NCBI RefSeq assembly: GCF_014191375.1
Contig: NZ_JACHWN010000002.1
Coordinates: 248,001 to 312,000 of the forward strand
Direction of reading: 5' to 3'
Length of the DNA: 64,000 bases
Origin: Mesorhizobium sp. RMAD-H1
GTDB taxonomy: Bacteria; Pseudomonadota; Alphaproteobacteria; Rhizobiales; Rhizobiaceae
Of this stretch, positions 55,768-64,000 are shown one piece after another. Numbering within the stretch: position 1 is the stretch's first letter; each line of letters opens with the position of its first letter. The notes below the pieces were generated by a model. That model had not been told where the DNA came from and did no database searches. It worked only from the letters and a program-made list of their open reading frames with translations. Both the position numbers and the translations under genes were made by a program.

Positions 55768-56465
55768 TCAGCCGGTCTTCCAGTGCCGGCGAACTGATCG
55801 CGTATCTGAAAACGCTGCGTTCGGAAGACAACATCGCCGGCATGAGGCGCTTCGGCATCGTTGCCGAGGTGGCGCTCGGCATCTCCAATCCCGATCTGCA
55901 GAAGATCGCACGGCTTGCGAAACGCGACCACGAGCGGGCGCTCGAACTGTGGCGAAGCGGCATCCGCGAGGCGCGGATGCTGGCCCTCTACACGGCGGAA
56001 CCGGCGCGGCTCACCATTGCGCAGGCCTGGGCCTGGGCGCAGGATTTCAACTCCTGGGAAATCGTGGATGCGGCCGCCGATCTCTTCGTGAAGGCAAGGC
56101 TGGAACGGGAGCTCATCCCCGCCTTCGCCGCGGATGAACGCGAATTCGTCCGCCGCACCGCCTTTTCGATGATCGCCAGCGCTGCCGTGCATCTCAAGAA
56201 CGAGCCGGACGCGACAATCCTCGCCTGGCTGCCGCTGATCGAGGCGCATGCAACGGACCGGCGCAATTTCGTCCGGAAGGCCGTGAACTGGGCGCTGCGC
56301 AGCATTGGCAAGCGCAACCTCACCTGCCACGTGCAGGCGCTCGCCCTAGCGCGGCAGCTGGCGGAACAGGGCGACAGGAGCGCCCTCCGGATCGGCAGGG
56401 ACGCGGTGAAGGAACTGGAATCGCCCAAAGTGCTCGAGCGGCTTGCCGCTAAAGCGAAGGCGTGA
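55764..56465 (+). CDS. AlkD-like DNA alkylation repair protein (HEAT-like)
   Basis: A 233-residue all-helical HEAT-like repeat protein. AlkD removes 3- and 7-alkylpurines from DNA without flipping. Key features are GIVAEVALGISNPDLQKIARLAKRD, then ALELWRSGIREARMLALYTAE (W-x-x-x-x-x-E-A-R), DFNSWEIVDAAADLF (SWEIVD), and FVRRTAFSMIASAAVH and NFVRKAVNWALRSIGKRN, typical of the DNA alkylation repair domain. The aspartate/tryptophan/arginine of AlkD have plausible counterparts. It overlaps the dehydrogenase gene by four bases, so they are co-translated. Confidence 0.9.
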   Translation: MISRSSSAGELIAYLKTLRSEDNIAGMRRFGIVAEVALGISNPDLQKIARLAKRDHERALELWRSGIREARMLALYTAEPARLTIAQAWAWAQDFNSWEIVDAAADLFVKARLERELIPAFAADEREFVRRTAFSMIASAAVHLKNEPDATILAWLPLIEAHATDRRNFVRKAVNWALRSIGKRNLTCHVQALALARQLAEQGDRSALRIGRDAVKELESPKVLERLAAKAKA

Positions 56466-56477
56466 AGAAGCTGCGCG

Positions 56478-58034
56478 TCAGGCCGCGCGGCGCCGCTTGG
56501 CCGGGCCTGATTTCGGCTTGATCGCCGGCATCGCTTCCATGACGCGCGAAGGCGGGAAGATGGCGAGCCCCTCCGTACCCTCGCGCAATTTCGAATAGAG
56601 CCGGAATTCGCCGTCATGCATCGCCATCAGCGCCTGCACGATGGGCAACCCGAGGCCGGTGCCCTGCTCCGCGCTCTTGATGGCGATGCTGCCCTGCCCG
56701 AAGGCCGACAGCACGACCGGGATCTCCTCCTGAGGGATGCCCGGCCCGTTGTCGCGGATCGAGATATATTGCCCGCCGCCGGCGGTCCATCCGACCTTGA
56801 CCTGGATTTCCCCGTTCGCGGGCGTGAACTTCACCGCATTGGAAAGCAGGTTCAGCACCACCTGGCGGACGGAGCGGACATCGGCCCAGAGGAACGGCAG
56901 ATCCTTCTCGAAATGCTCCGTCAGCCTGATGTTCTTCTTCTGCAGCTTGATCTGCATCAGGTGGATGCTTTCACCAACCACATCCACCAGCCGCACCGCT
57001 TCCTCGTTGAGCGTGTAGCGCCCAGCTTCCACCCGGCTCAGATCCAGGATTTCGTTGATCAGGTTCAACAGATGCTGGCCGGACGTGTGGATGTCGCGCG
57101 CATAATCCTTGTAGGTATCATTGCCCATTCCCCCCAGGATTTCCTTCGACATCACCTCGGAAAAGCCCAGGATGGCGTTGAGCGGCGTGCGCAGCTCATG
57201 GCTCATCGAGGCGAGGAACCGCGATTTGGCGAGATTGGCCTCCTCGGCCCGCCGCCGCGCCTCGTCCGACATGGCGTTTGCCGTTTCGAGCTCCGCGATC
57301 AGCGAGTCCTTCTCGCTCTGGAAGGCCAGCGTCATGCGCGCCGAGCGGTTGAAATGCGTCGCGATATAGGTGAAGAAAACCAGCGCCGCCACCAGCATCA
57401 CCACCATCGTGCCGTGAAAGGTCGGCGGCAGTTCCGTCCTGGCCGTCAGGCTGTAGGCCACGATCGGCAGCGCAAATGCGGCGATCGTCGCCCCGCGCAG
57501 CGCCGAGCAGATGATGGCGGTCGCCGCCATCGCCACAAGGAGGACCAGCGCCTGCGCGAAGGGAAAGAAATCGATGCCGCAGGTCCCGCAATGGATCGTC
57601 GCGAAATAGGCCCAGCCGATGCCGGTTATCGCATGGCCGGCGAAGAAGACGTTCTTCCAGTGCTCGAGGTCGATCTGGTCCGCCGGCGTCTGGTTGAACT
57701 TGCGCGTCGCCAGCGCCAGAATGCCGTAACAGCCGATCGTCAGCAGGGCCCAGATCGTCATCTGCCGCCCGAGACCGATCAGGAAACCGGAGAAAGCCAC
57801 GATCAGCACAAGGAATCCGACCGAGACGGCACCCGCCGTCAGGCCGCGGGCGTACATCAGCAAGATTTCATATTCATAATTGGCCTGACCGGCCTTCTCG
57901 AGCGGGCGATCGCGGGTCTTGCGCACCGCTTTCGCGAGCTCTGCATTACGCGAGACGCGGCGTCGATCGACGATATTCTTGTCGGCGAGCGTGGACCATG
58001 ACGCCATTTCAGCAGTTTCCGCGCTAGATTCCAC
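56478..58034 (-). CDS. Membrane sensor histidine kinase, PdhS/DivJ-like
   Basis: A 518-residue kinase with six predicted membrane helices (about residues 60-225), a HisKA domain with phosphoacceptor histidine in FLASMSHELRTPLNAILGFSEVM, and an ATPase domain with VRQVVLNLLSNAVKF (N box), IRDNGPGIPQEEIPVV (G1) and GTGLGLPIVQALM (G2). LNAILGFSE and SGQHLLNLINEILDLSRVEAGRY are of the kind in DivJ/PleC/PdhS kinases that act on DivK and PleD, both encoded in this window; the match is inferred. No partner response regulator is next to it. Confidence 0.88.
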   Translation of the reverse strand: MESSAETAEMASWSTLADKNIVDRRRVSRNAELAKAVRKTRDRPLEKAGQANYEYEILLMYARGLTAGAVSVGFLVLIVAFSGFLIGLGRQMTIWALLTIGCYGILALATRKFNQTPADQIDLEHWKNVFFAGHAITGIGWAYFATIHCGTCGIDFFPFAQALVLLVAMAATAIICSALRGATIAAFALPIVAYSLTARTELPPTFHGTMVVMLVAALVFFTYIATHFNRSARMTLAFQSEKDSLIAELETANAMSDEARRRAEEANLAKSRFLASMSHELRTPLNAILGFSEVMSKEILGGMGNDTYKDYARDIHTSGQHLLNLINEILDLSRVEAGRYTLNEEAVRLVDVVGESIHLMQIKLQKKNIRLTEHFEKDLPFLWADVRSVRQVVLNLLSNAVKFTPANGEIQVKVGWTAGGGQYISIRDNGPGIPQEEIPVVLSAFGQGSIAIKSAEQGTGLGLPIVQALMAMHDGEFRLYSKLREGTEGLAIFPPSRVMEAMPAIKPKSGPAKRRRAA

Positions 58035-58170
58035 AGCCTGAGATTGCAGCCCAAAGATTACCCATGCCGGGCAGAATATGGAGCAATGATTAAAAGAACC
58101 TCAAGTTTTACGTTAGAATTAATAATTAAAATGTAACAACTTCCCGCCATCTCTGGTCGAAACGGGTAAA

Positions 58171-58869
58171 ATGGGGAACGGGCGCAAGGTTTTCAGGCGC
58201 AGATATGGAAGCGGCGGATGGTATCGCCGCAGGCCGGCCCGGCCGCGCTCGCCGCTGCGCCGCCTGTTCGACTGGCTGCTGACGATCGCCTTCTTCGTCC
58301 TCGTTGCACTTATCGCCGCGCGGCTCAATCCTCCGCGGCCCGATCGCGGTCCGCCGGCGGGGCCGGCCTATGTCATCGACGGTGACACGCTCGTCGTCAA
58401 CGGCCGGCATATCCGCCTGCAGGGGATCGACGCGCCGGAGATGAAGCAGCTCTGCCGCCGGCAGGAGCGCGATTATGACTGCGGCGCGGAAGCCCGCAAT
58501 GCGATGAAAAGGCTGATCGGCGGACGCGCCGTGCGCTGTTCGGGCTCGCGCGAGGATAAATACAACAGGCTTCTGGGCGAGTGCAAAGCGGGTGACGTCG
58601 ATCTCAACCGCGGCATGGTGGAGGACGGCTGGGCGGTCGCCTATGGCAATTATACGGATGAAGAAGCCCAGGCCCGCCGGGAACGGCGCGGCATCTGGGC
58701 CGGAACCTTCGAGCGCCCGCAGGACTGGCGAAGAGAGCATGAAGCCATGCAGGAAACGCCGCATGAAGGCCCCTCACCCCTCGAAACCTTCATGGAGAAT
58801 CTCTATCTCTGGCTGAACAAGCTCGTATCGGCCCTATATGACCAGGTGCAGAAAAATACCGCACCTTGA
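58171..58869 (+). CDS. Thermonuclease-family protein (SNase-like), membrane-anchored
   Basis: A 232-residue protein with a very basic N-terminus (RRRYGSGGWYRRRPARPRSP), a membrane helix (LFDWLLTIAFFVLVALIAAR), and a staphylococcal-nuclease OB domain (AYVIDGDTLVVNGRHIRLQGIDAPEM near 66-92, DKYNRLLGECKAG near 130-142). Arginine and glutamate of the catalytic set (RLQGIDAPEM; KYNRLLGE) are present, so it may degrade DNA and RNA. The C-terminal amphipathic tail is unusual. Start at 58171 lacks a strong ribosome site. Confidence 0.88.
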   Translation: MGNGRKVFRRRYGSGGWYRRRPARPRSPLRRLFDWLLTIAFFVLVALIAARLNPPRPDRGPPAGPAYVIDGDTLVVNGRHIRLQGIDAPEMKQLCRRQERDYDCGAEARNAMKRLIGGRAVRCSGSREDKYNRLLGECKAGDVDLNRGMVEDGWAVAYGNYTDEEAQARRERRGIWAGTFERPQDWRREHEAMQETPHEGPSPLETFMENLYLWLNKLVSALYDQVQKNTAP

Positions 58870-58908
58870 TGGCCGCCGCGCAAACGACCCGGATCCGAAC
58901 TGACAGAC

Positions 58909-59547
58909 ATGCACGAAAAGGACATGGCCATCCTGCTGGCCGAAATTTCGCAATGCCGCATCTGCCGGGATGCCCCGCGTTACGGCAAGCCGCTTGCGCA
59001 TGAGCCCAGCCCCGTCTGCGTGATCTCGCAGACGGCCCGCATCGCCATTTGCGGCCAGGCGCCGGGCATCCGCGTCCATAATACGGGCCTGCCGTTCAAC
59101 GATCCTTCCGGCGACCGCCTCCGGCAATGGCTTGATGTGACGCGGGAGGAGTTCTACGATCCCGCCCGTTTCGCCATCATTCCCATGGGCTTCTGCTTTC
59201 CGGGCTATGACGCCCACGGCAGCGACCTGCCGCCGCGCCGCGAATGCCGCGAGCTCTGGCACGACCGCATCTTCGCCGGGATGCCGCAGATCGAGCTCGT
59301 CATTGCCATCGGGCAATATGCGCAGGCCTATCACATGGGCAGCCGCCGCAAGAGCTCCATGACCGAGACCGTCCTCGACTGGCGCGCGTCGCTGGAAGCG
59401 CCTGGGGAGAACGGGCGCATCATTCTGCCCCTGCCGCACCCCTCCTGGCGCAACAGCGGATGGCTGAAGCGCAATCCATGGTTCGAGCGCGAGCTCATCC
59501 CCGAGCTTCAAGGCCTTGTCCAAAAATTGACCAATAATGGAAAATAA
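58909..59547 (+). CDS. Uracil-DNA glycosylase family protein
   Basis: A 212-residue UDG-superfamily protein. Motif 1 is GQAPGIRVHNTGLPFNDPSGDRLRQWL near residues 48-74 and the C-terminal motif LPLPHPSWRNSGWLKRNPWFE near 171-190 carries the histidine/arginine DNA-contact loop. CRICRD at 14-19 holds two cysteines, but a full four-cysteine cluster as in family 4 is not seen. Family-level assignment is safe, the base specificity is not. It starts 40 bases after the nuclease gene. Confidence 0.85.
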   Translation: MHEKDMAILLAEISQCRICRDAPRYGKPLAHEPSPVCVISQTARIAICGQAPGIRVHNTGLPFNDPSGDRLRQWLDVTREEFYDPARFAIIPMGFCFPGYDAHGSDLPPRRECRELWHDRIFAGMPQIELVIAIGQYAQAYHMGSRRKSSMTETVLDWRASLEAPGENGRIILPLPHPSWRNSGWLKRNPWFERELIPELQGLVQKLTNNGK

Positions 59548-59641
59548 TTCCGCTTCTACGCGGCATATATAGAAAGGTTTTCTTGAAATCTCGAGCATTC
59601 TTGCTGCATAAGGTATTCAATTTTCAGAAGAGGCCATACCC

Positions 59642-60121
59642 ATGGACAGACTGGATCGGAAAATTCTGCGGCTCCTGCAGGAGGATGCCACCCTTGCGGT
59701 CGCCGACGTCGCCAAGAAGGTCGGGCTTTCGACGACGCCCTGCTGGCGGCGTATCCAGAAGCTGGAGGAAGACGGCGTCATCAGGCGCCGGGTGGCGATC
59801 CTCGATCCGGTGCGGATCAATGCGCGGGTGACGGTCTTCGTGGCCATCCGCACGAGCTCCCACAGCCATGAATGGCTGAAGCGCTTTTCGGAAGTGGTGC
59901 AGGAATTCCCCGAGGTCGTCGAATTCTACCGCATGAGCGGCGATATCGATTATCTCCTGCGCGTCGTCGTCCCCGATATCGCCGCCTATGATTCCTTCTA
60001 CAAGCGCCTCATCGCCAAGATCGACATACGCGACGTGTCGTCCTCCTTCGCGATGGAGCAGATCAAATATACGACGGAACTGCCGCTCGACTATATGACG
60101 CTGGACAAGGAACCGGCATAA
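59642..60121 (+). CDS. Lrp/AsnC family transcriptional regulator
   Basis: A 159-residue regulator. The winged helix is LDRKILRLLQEDATLAVADVAKKVGLSTTPCWRRIQKLEEDGVIRRRVAILDP (residues 3-56), followed by the RAM ligand/oligomer domain (VTVFVAIRTSSHSHEWLKRFSEVVQEFPEVVEFYRMSGDIDYLLRVVVPDI). GDIDYLL is the effector-binding turn. Lrp-type regulators respond to amino acids. It is convergent with cobT, with an imperfect hairpin between them. No obvious target gene is adjacent. Confidence 0.93.
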   Translation: MDRLDRKILRLLQEDATLAVADVAKKVGLSTTPCWRRIQKLEEDGVIRRRVAILDPVRINARVTVFVAIRTSSHSHEWLKRFSEVVQEFPEVVEFYRMSGDIDYLLRVVVPDIAAYDSFYKRLIAKIDIRDVSSSFAMEQIKYTTELPLDYMTLDKEPA

Positions 60122-60123
60122 AC

Positions 60124-60167
60124 AGCGCCCCCCCTTTCTCCCGCAAGGAGAGAAGGAGGGGCAGCGC
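60124..60167. terminator. Possible bidirectional terminator between lrp-like gene and cobT
   Basis: CAGCGCCCCCC...CTTTCTCC and GGAGAGAAGG...GGGGCAGCGC lie around a CGCAA loop, a long imperfect stem in the 49-base convergent gap. It carries only short T-runs. Confidence 0.5.
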
Positions 60168-60170
60168 AAT

Positions 60171-61193
60171 TCAATTCGCTTTCCCGCTCACGCCGGCCTG
60201 CTCGAAGGTCGCCATCCCCGTATGGCAGAGTGCGGCCGCCTTGACGATGCCGGCGGCGAGTGCCGCGCCCGTTCCCTCGCCGAGCCGCATGCCGAGATCG
60301 AGCAGCGGCTTCTTGCCGAGCTTTTCCAGCACTTTGCGATGACCGGGCTCCGCGGAGACATGGCCGAACAGGCAATGGTCGATCGCCGCCGGATTGGCCG
60401 CATGGAGGATCGCCGTCGCCGATGTCGCGACATAGCCGTCGATGATGACAGGCACTTTCTCCATGCGCGCGGCGAGAATGGCGCCCGCCATGGCGGCGAT
60501 TTCGCGGCCGCCGAGGCGGCGCAGGAGTTCCAGCGGATCCTTCAGATGGTTGCGGTGCAGCTCCACCGCCGCGCGCACCGCCGCCGCCTTGCGCCGCAGG
60601 CCTTCGCCATCCGCCCCGGTGCCCGGCCCGACCCATTCCTCGGCCGTCCCGCCATAAAGCCCATGACAGATCGCCGCCGCGATCGTCGTATTGCCGATGC
60701 CCATCTCGCCGATGCAGAGCAGATCCGTGCCGCCGGCGATCGCCTCCATGCCGAAGGCCATGGTCGCCGCGCAGGTCTTCTCGTCCATAGCCGCTTCCTC
60801 GGTGATGTCGCCGGTCGGCAGTTCCAGCGCCAGGTCGAACACCTTGAGGCCGAGATCATTGGCGATGCACATCTGGTTGATCGCAGCCCCACCAGCCGCG
60901 AAATTCTCCACCATCTGCGCCGTCACGCTCGAAGGATAGGGCGAGACGCCCTTGGCCGTCACGCCGTGATTGCCGGCGAAGACGGCCACGAGCGGCCGCG
61001 TCACCTGCGGCTTCGCCCGGCCCGTCCACGCGGCGAGCCAGACGGCGATCTCCTCGAGCCGCCCGAGCGAGCCCGCCGGCTTCGTCAGCACCGCGTCGCG
61101 CTCGCGCACCGCCTGCGCGGCCCGCTCGTCCGGCCCCGGAAGATTGCGGATCAGTTCGCGGAAATCGTCGAAAGGCAGGCCGGTCGTTGTCAC
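60171..61193 (-). CDS. cobT: Nicotinate-nucleotide-dimethylbenzimidazole phosphoribosyltransferase
   Basis: A 340-residue enzyme that activates dimethylbenzimidazole for the lower ligand of cobalamin. Features include LTKPAGSLGRLEEIAVWLAAW, VAVFAGNHGVTAKGVSPYP, GEMGIGNTTIAAAICHGL and, near the C-terminus, GMRLGEGTGAALAAGIVKAA, with the catalytic glutamate. It lies divergent from cobS, and the pair supplies the two steps of nucleotide loop assembly. Length is as expected. Confidence 0.96.
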   Translation of the reverse strand: MTTTGLPFDDFRELIRNLPGPDERAAQAVRERDAVLTKPAGSLGRLEEIAVWLAAWTGRAKPQVTRPLVAVFAGNHGVTAKGVSPYPSSVTAQMVENFAAGGAAINQMCIANDLGLKVFDLALELPTGDITEEAAMDEKTCAATMAFGMEAIAGGTDLLCIGEMGIGNTTIAAAICHGLYGGTAEEWVGPGTGADGEGLRRKAAAVRAAVELHRNHLKDPLELLRRLGGREIAAMAGAILAARMEKVPVIIDGYVATSATAILHAANPAAIDHCLFGHVSAEPGHRKVLEKLGKKPLLDLGMRLGEGTGAALAAGIVKAAALCHTGMATFEQAGVSGKAN

Positions 61194-61361
61194 GTCTTGT
61201 TATCCTGTCACGCAAGGTTGATGGCAATTGGGTCGCGCAAGTCCTATAAGCACCTTCGGCGAAAATTCAAATGACGCTGGCGTTACATGCCGTCGCAGCC
61301 CCTCGAACGGGATTTGTGGAACCCAAACACGTCCTGAAATGCGGGAATGGAGAACAGGATC

Positions 61362-62144
61362 ATGAACACAGACGGTCTTCTGGCGGAAATCATGCGCTCG
61401 CTGGGCTTCCTGACGCGCCTGCCGATATCGCAGACCTGGTTTACGGGCCAGAACGGCTCGCTTGCCACCAACAGCCGGGTTTTCCCGCTGGCCGGGGCGG
61501 TGATCGCCCTGCCCGCGGCCCTCGCCCTCATCGTCGCCAGCCTTTTCAACCTGCCGCCAGCGGTCGCAAGCCTCCTCGCGATTGCCGTTCTCGCCATCGT
61601 CACCGGCGCCCTGCACGAGGACGGGCTGGCGGATGTGGCCGATGGCTTCTTCGGCGGCGCGACGGAGAAGCAGCGCCTCGAGATCATGAAGGATTCGCGC
61701 ATCGGCACCTTTGCCGCCCTCGCCCTCATCGTCTCGGTCGGCCTGCGCACCCTGCTGCTTGCGGCCATCATCGAGCATGTCGGCCCGGGCCTTGCCGCCC
61801 TTGCCCTCATCGGCACGGAAGCGGCGAGCCGGGCCGTGCTGGTGCAGTTCTGGCACATGCTGCCTTCGGCACGGCCGGGCGGGCTGGCCGATGGGGCGGG
61901 CTCGCCCGACGGCACCGCCGCCTTCACCGCCCTCCTCGCCGGCTTTCTCATCCTGATCGTCGCCTATGTGCCGGCGGGCGGCATCGGCGGATTGCTGATC
62001 GCCGTCCTGCTCTGCGGCGCCGCCACCTTCGGCTTTGCCAATCTGTGCACGCTCAAGATCGGCGGCCAGACCGGCGACACGCTGGGCGCGGCGCAGCAGA
62101 TCGCCGCGGTGGCGCTTCTGGCGGGTCTTGTCATGATGGTCTGA
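61362..62144 (+). CDS. cobS: Adenosylcobinamide-GDP ribazoletransferase
   Basis: A 260-residue membrane enzyme that joins the lower ligand alpha-ribazole to adenosylcobinamide-GDP. It opens MNTDGLLAEIMRSLGFLTRL, has NSRVFPLAGAVIALPAALAL, ALHEDGLADVADGFFGGATEKQRLEIMKDSRIGTF near residues 88-120 (the conserved acid-rich loop) and several hydrophobic helices. The ATG at 61362 has GGAGAACAGG before it. It shares a 168-base spacer with cobT; no cobalamin riboswitch can be recognised there by eye. Confidence 0.95.
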   Translation: MNTDGLLAEIMRSLGFLTRLPISQTWFTGQNGSLATNSRVFPLAGAVIALPAALALIVASLFNLPPAVASLLAIAVLAIVTGALHEDGLADVADGFFGGATEKQRLEIMKDSRIGTFAALALIVSVGLRTLLLAAIIEHVGPGLAALALIGTEAASRAVLVQFWHMLPSARPGGLADGAGSPDGTAAFTALLAGFLILIVAYVPAGGIGGLLIAVLLCGAATFGFANLCTLKIGGQTGDTLGAAQQIAAVALLAGLVMMV

Positions 62145-62198
62145 TGCGACCACATTGAAGGGAAACGGAAGGTCCGCCAACGAGATGAACCCAACGAG

Positions 62199-62438
62199 AT
62201 GAACATGGAATCGCCCTGCATCCTCGTCTGCTCGATAGACGCCAAGACCGGCTACTGCTTCGGTTGCGGCCGCACGATGGACGAGATCAGCGCCTGGACG
62301 ATGATGTCGCCGGAGCGTCGCCGCGAGATCGCGGCCGCGCTTCCGGCACGCCTCGAAACGGTGGAGCGCAAGCCCAGGCGAGAGACCCGCCGGGCTCGCA
62401 TGGCGCGCGAAAGGCTCGCACAGGGGAACGATGCATGA
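62199..62438 (+). CDS. DUF1289 family protein
   Basis: A 79-residue protein with four cysteines in the pattern [31 protein letters not shown], the zinc-binding DUF1289 signature. The C-terminus is basic ([18 protein letters not shown]). Function unknown; the family is broadly found beside unrelated genes. It starts ATG 62199 (MNMESPCI) and overlaps the next ATG by four bases. Confidence 0.9.
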   Translation: MNMESPCILVCSIDAKTGYCFGCGRTMDEISAWTMMSPERRREIAAALPARLETVERKPRRETRRARMARERLAQGNDA

Positions 62439-63139
62439 ACCGCCTTTTCTGGATCATCGTCGCGGTCGTCGGCGCCATCATCCTGCTGCTGATGGCCAAT
62501 AATGACAGCGGCAGCACGCTAGGGCTTGCCAATGACGCCTTCGCCCGCGCCGCCTATCTCGGCATCTGGGGCATCGTCATCGCCGCAGGGTTCCTCGGCT
62601 CAGGCATCAGGCTCGGCGATTTCGCCCGCAACATCGCCATCTGGGTCGTCATCATCCTCGCCCTCGTCGCCGGCTATCAGTATCGTTACGAGCTGCAGGA
62701 CGTCGCAAACCGCATCACGGCCGGCCTCGTCCCCGGCAGCGCCATGTCGAACAGGGCGAGCGACGGCAGCCTGACGGTCACGCTCGCCAAGAGCGCCAAC
62801 GGGCATTTTCAGGTGAACGGCAGGGTCAATGGCGCGCGCGTGCCGTTCCTGGTCGATACCGGCGCCTCGATGATCATTCTCTCGAGCGATGATGCAAGAC
62901 GCGCCGGGATCGACACCGACAGCCTCTCCTATTCGGTTCCGATCATGACCGCCAATGGCAGCACCAGCGCCGCGGCGGTCCGGCTTAAAACGCTGCAGAT
63001 CGGCGATATCGAGCGTCATGATATCCGCGCGCTGGTCGCGCAGGACAGCCGGCTGAGCGGCAGCCTGCTCGGCATGAATTTCCTCGATACGCTGCGCGGA
63101 TTTTCCGTCCGCGGCGACGAACTGGTCCTGTCGGATTGA
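62435..63139 (+). CDS. Retropepsin-like aspartic protease, membrane-anchored (TIGR02281 type)
   Basis: A 234-residue protein. Two to three membrane helices occupy residues 3-20, 37-53 and 65-79; the C-terminal domain has the active-site motif [23 protein letters not shown] near residues 139-161 and ending [24 protein letters not shown]. One catalytic Asp-Thr-Gly is present, so it should act as a dimer. Peptidase targets are unknown. It starts inside the DUF1289 stop. The C-terminal LVLSD is intact. Confidence 0.9.
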   Translation: MNRLFWIIVAVVGAIILLLMANNDSGSTLGLANDAFARAAYLGIWGIVIAAGFLGSGIRLGDFARNIAIWVVIILALVAGYQYRYELQDVANRITAGLVPGSAMSNRASDGSLTVTLAKSANGHFQVNGRVNGARVPFLVDTGASMIILSSDDARRAGIDTDSLSYSVPIMTANGSTSAAAVRLKTLQIGDIERHDIRALVAQDSRLSGSLLGMNFLDTLRGFSVRGDELVLSD

Positions 63140-63141
63140 AA

Positions 63142-64000
63142 TCAGGCCGCCTCGGCGGCGTTCTCCCCGATTTCGGCGAAGGCCTTGCGGATGACGCCGC
63201 TATCGGCATCCGCACGCGTCGCCTCGGTCGAGAGCAGCTGCCGCCAGCGTCGGGCGCCGGGCATGCCCTGGAAAAGCCCGATCATGTGGCGGGTCACATG
63301 CGAGAGCCTGCCGCCGGCGGCGATGTGCCTGTCGGCATAGTCGCACATCGTCTCGATGAGTGTGGCGGCATCGATGGGCGCATGCCCATCCCCGAAAATG
63401 CGCCGGTCTGCCTCGATCAGAACACCAGGATTGTGATAGGCGGCGCGGCCGAGCATGACGCCGTCGACATGCTCTAGATGGTCCAGCGCTTCATCGAGCG
63501 TCTGGATGCCGCCATTGATGCCGATGAAATGGTTCCGCAATTTCCCTTTCAGCCGATGGACGCGGTCGTAGTCGAGCGGCGGGATATCCCGGTTCTCCTT
63601 CGGCGACAGTCCCTGCAGCCAGGCCTTGCGCGCATGCACCCAGAGCGCATCGGCCCCGGCGTCGATCACCTGGCGGGCGAGCATATCGAGCGCCACCTCC
63701 GGGTCCTGATCGTCGACGCCGATCCGGCACTTGACGGTGACGGGGATATCGACCGCCCGCTTCATCGACGTGACACAGGCCGCGACCAGCCCGGGCGTCT
63801 TCATCAGGCAGGCGCCGAAGGTGCCTGACTGCACCCGGTCCGACGGGCAGCCGACATTGAGATTGATCTCGTCATAGCCGAAATCGGCGCCGATCCGCGC
63901 CGCCTCCGCAAGCTTCGCCGGATCGGAACCGCCGAGCTGCAGGGCGACGGGATGCTCCTCCGCCGAAAACCCGAGCAGCCGCTGGCGATGGCCGTGGATG
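63142..64000 (-). CDS. dusA: tRNA-dihydrouridine synthase A (partial, N-terminus beyond window)
   Basis: An FMN enzyme that reduces uridines 20/20a in the D-loop of tRNAs. From the window edge the minus frame reads HRQRLLGFSAEEHPVALQLG and then EINLNVGCPSDRVQSGTFGACLM (the catalytic cysteine is in NVGCPSDRVQ), VTVKCRIGVDD, DALWVHARKAWLQGLSPKENR (DusA-specific), GINGGIQT and DGVMLGRAAYHNPG. The last C-terminal part is normal, GENAAEAA. About 286 codons are visible, and an N-terminal stretch lies outside the window. It is convergent with the aspartic protease, 2 bases apart. Confidence 0.95.
   Translation of the reverse strand, partial: IHGHRQRLLGFSAEEHPVALQLGGSDPAKLAEAARIGADFGYDEINLNVGCPSDRVQSGTFGACLMKTPGLVAACVTSMKRAVDIPVTVKCRIGVDDQDPEVALDMLARQVIDAGADALWVHARKAWLQGLSPKENRDIPPLDYDRVHRLKGKLRNHFIGINGGIQTLDEALDHLEHVDGVMLGRAAYHNPGVLIEADRRIFGDGHAPIDAATLIETMCDYADRHIAAGGRLSHVTRHMIGLFQGMPGARRWRQLLSTEATRADADSGVIRKAFAEIGENAAEAA

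Noticed and set aside
61194-61361. Cobalamin riboswitch between cobT and cobS
   Set aside because: No B12-box-like or conserved P3-P6 pattern can be read in the 168-base spacer.

Overview
The window looks like a chromosomal core segment of a high-GC alphaproteobacterium of the order Hyphomicrobiales (Rhizobiales), most likely Rhizobiaceae or a close relative. The main reasons are the divK-pleD-rpmG block, the run ruvX / pyrB-pyrC / plsY / dprA / topA / rnr, GTTC-N7-GTTC (alphaproteobacterial LexA) boxes, and short palindromic mosaic repeats of the kind known from rhizobia. I see no rRNA, tRNA, CRISPR, prophage or intact insertion sequence. Taxonomic placement is inference from gene content and order.

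Layout. 0-6.7 kb: cysE (cut by the left edge), an alpha/beta hydrolase, a DUF192 protein, a double cold-shock protein, a VOC protein, pccB and small hypothetical genes, including a FlbD-like orphan. 6.8-11.1 kb: a minus-strand run of parD-parE-gatC-GNAT-gatA-GNAT, preceded by a metallo-beta-lactamase-fold hydrolase. 11.1-27 kb: ruvX, an ArsR/VOC pair, an AidB-like acyl-CoA dehydrogenase, pyrB with a degenerate pyrC, plsY, dprA, topA, rnr, DUF983, NUDIX, MFS and rpmG. 27-30 kb: a small secreted protein, a repeat-rich spacer and divK-pleD. 30-37.2 kb: DUF3572, GNAT, dinB (SOS), a C39-like papain-fold protein, dnaE and, just upstream of dnaE, an unlisted 28-residue membrane peptide with its own LexA box. 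37.2-38.4 kb: a gene-poor region of nested repeats. 38.4-52 kb: an L,D-transpeptidase, class I fumarase, a hydrolase/MarR pair, a PNPOx-like protein, DUF971, moaA-EamA-mobA-mobB, a polar amino acid ABC transporter without an ATPase gene, and a GST. 52-64 kb: penicillin-acylase family protein, a beta-hydroxyacid dehydrogenase, AlkD-like protein, sensor kinase, nuclease, UDG-like protein, Lrp regulator, divergent cobT/cobS, DUF1289, a retropepsin-like protease and dusA (cut by the right edge).

Functional themes are pyrimidine and cofactor (molybdenum, cobamide) synthesis, tRNA-dependent amidation, replication and repair, and cell-cycle signalling (DivK, PleD and possibly a PdhS-type kinase). 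The most interesting items are the SOS-box 28-aa membrane peptide that resembles the Caulobacter division inhibitor SidA in size and regulation, a dinB SOS box that fixes its start, a pyrC that has lost its metal ligands, a mosaic repeat that supplies the dprA start codon, a MITE-like repeat family in three copies, and a toxin-antitoxin operon reading directly into essential gatC.
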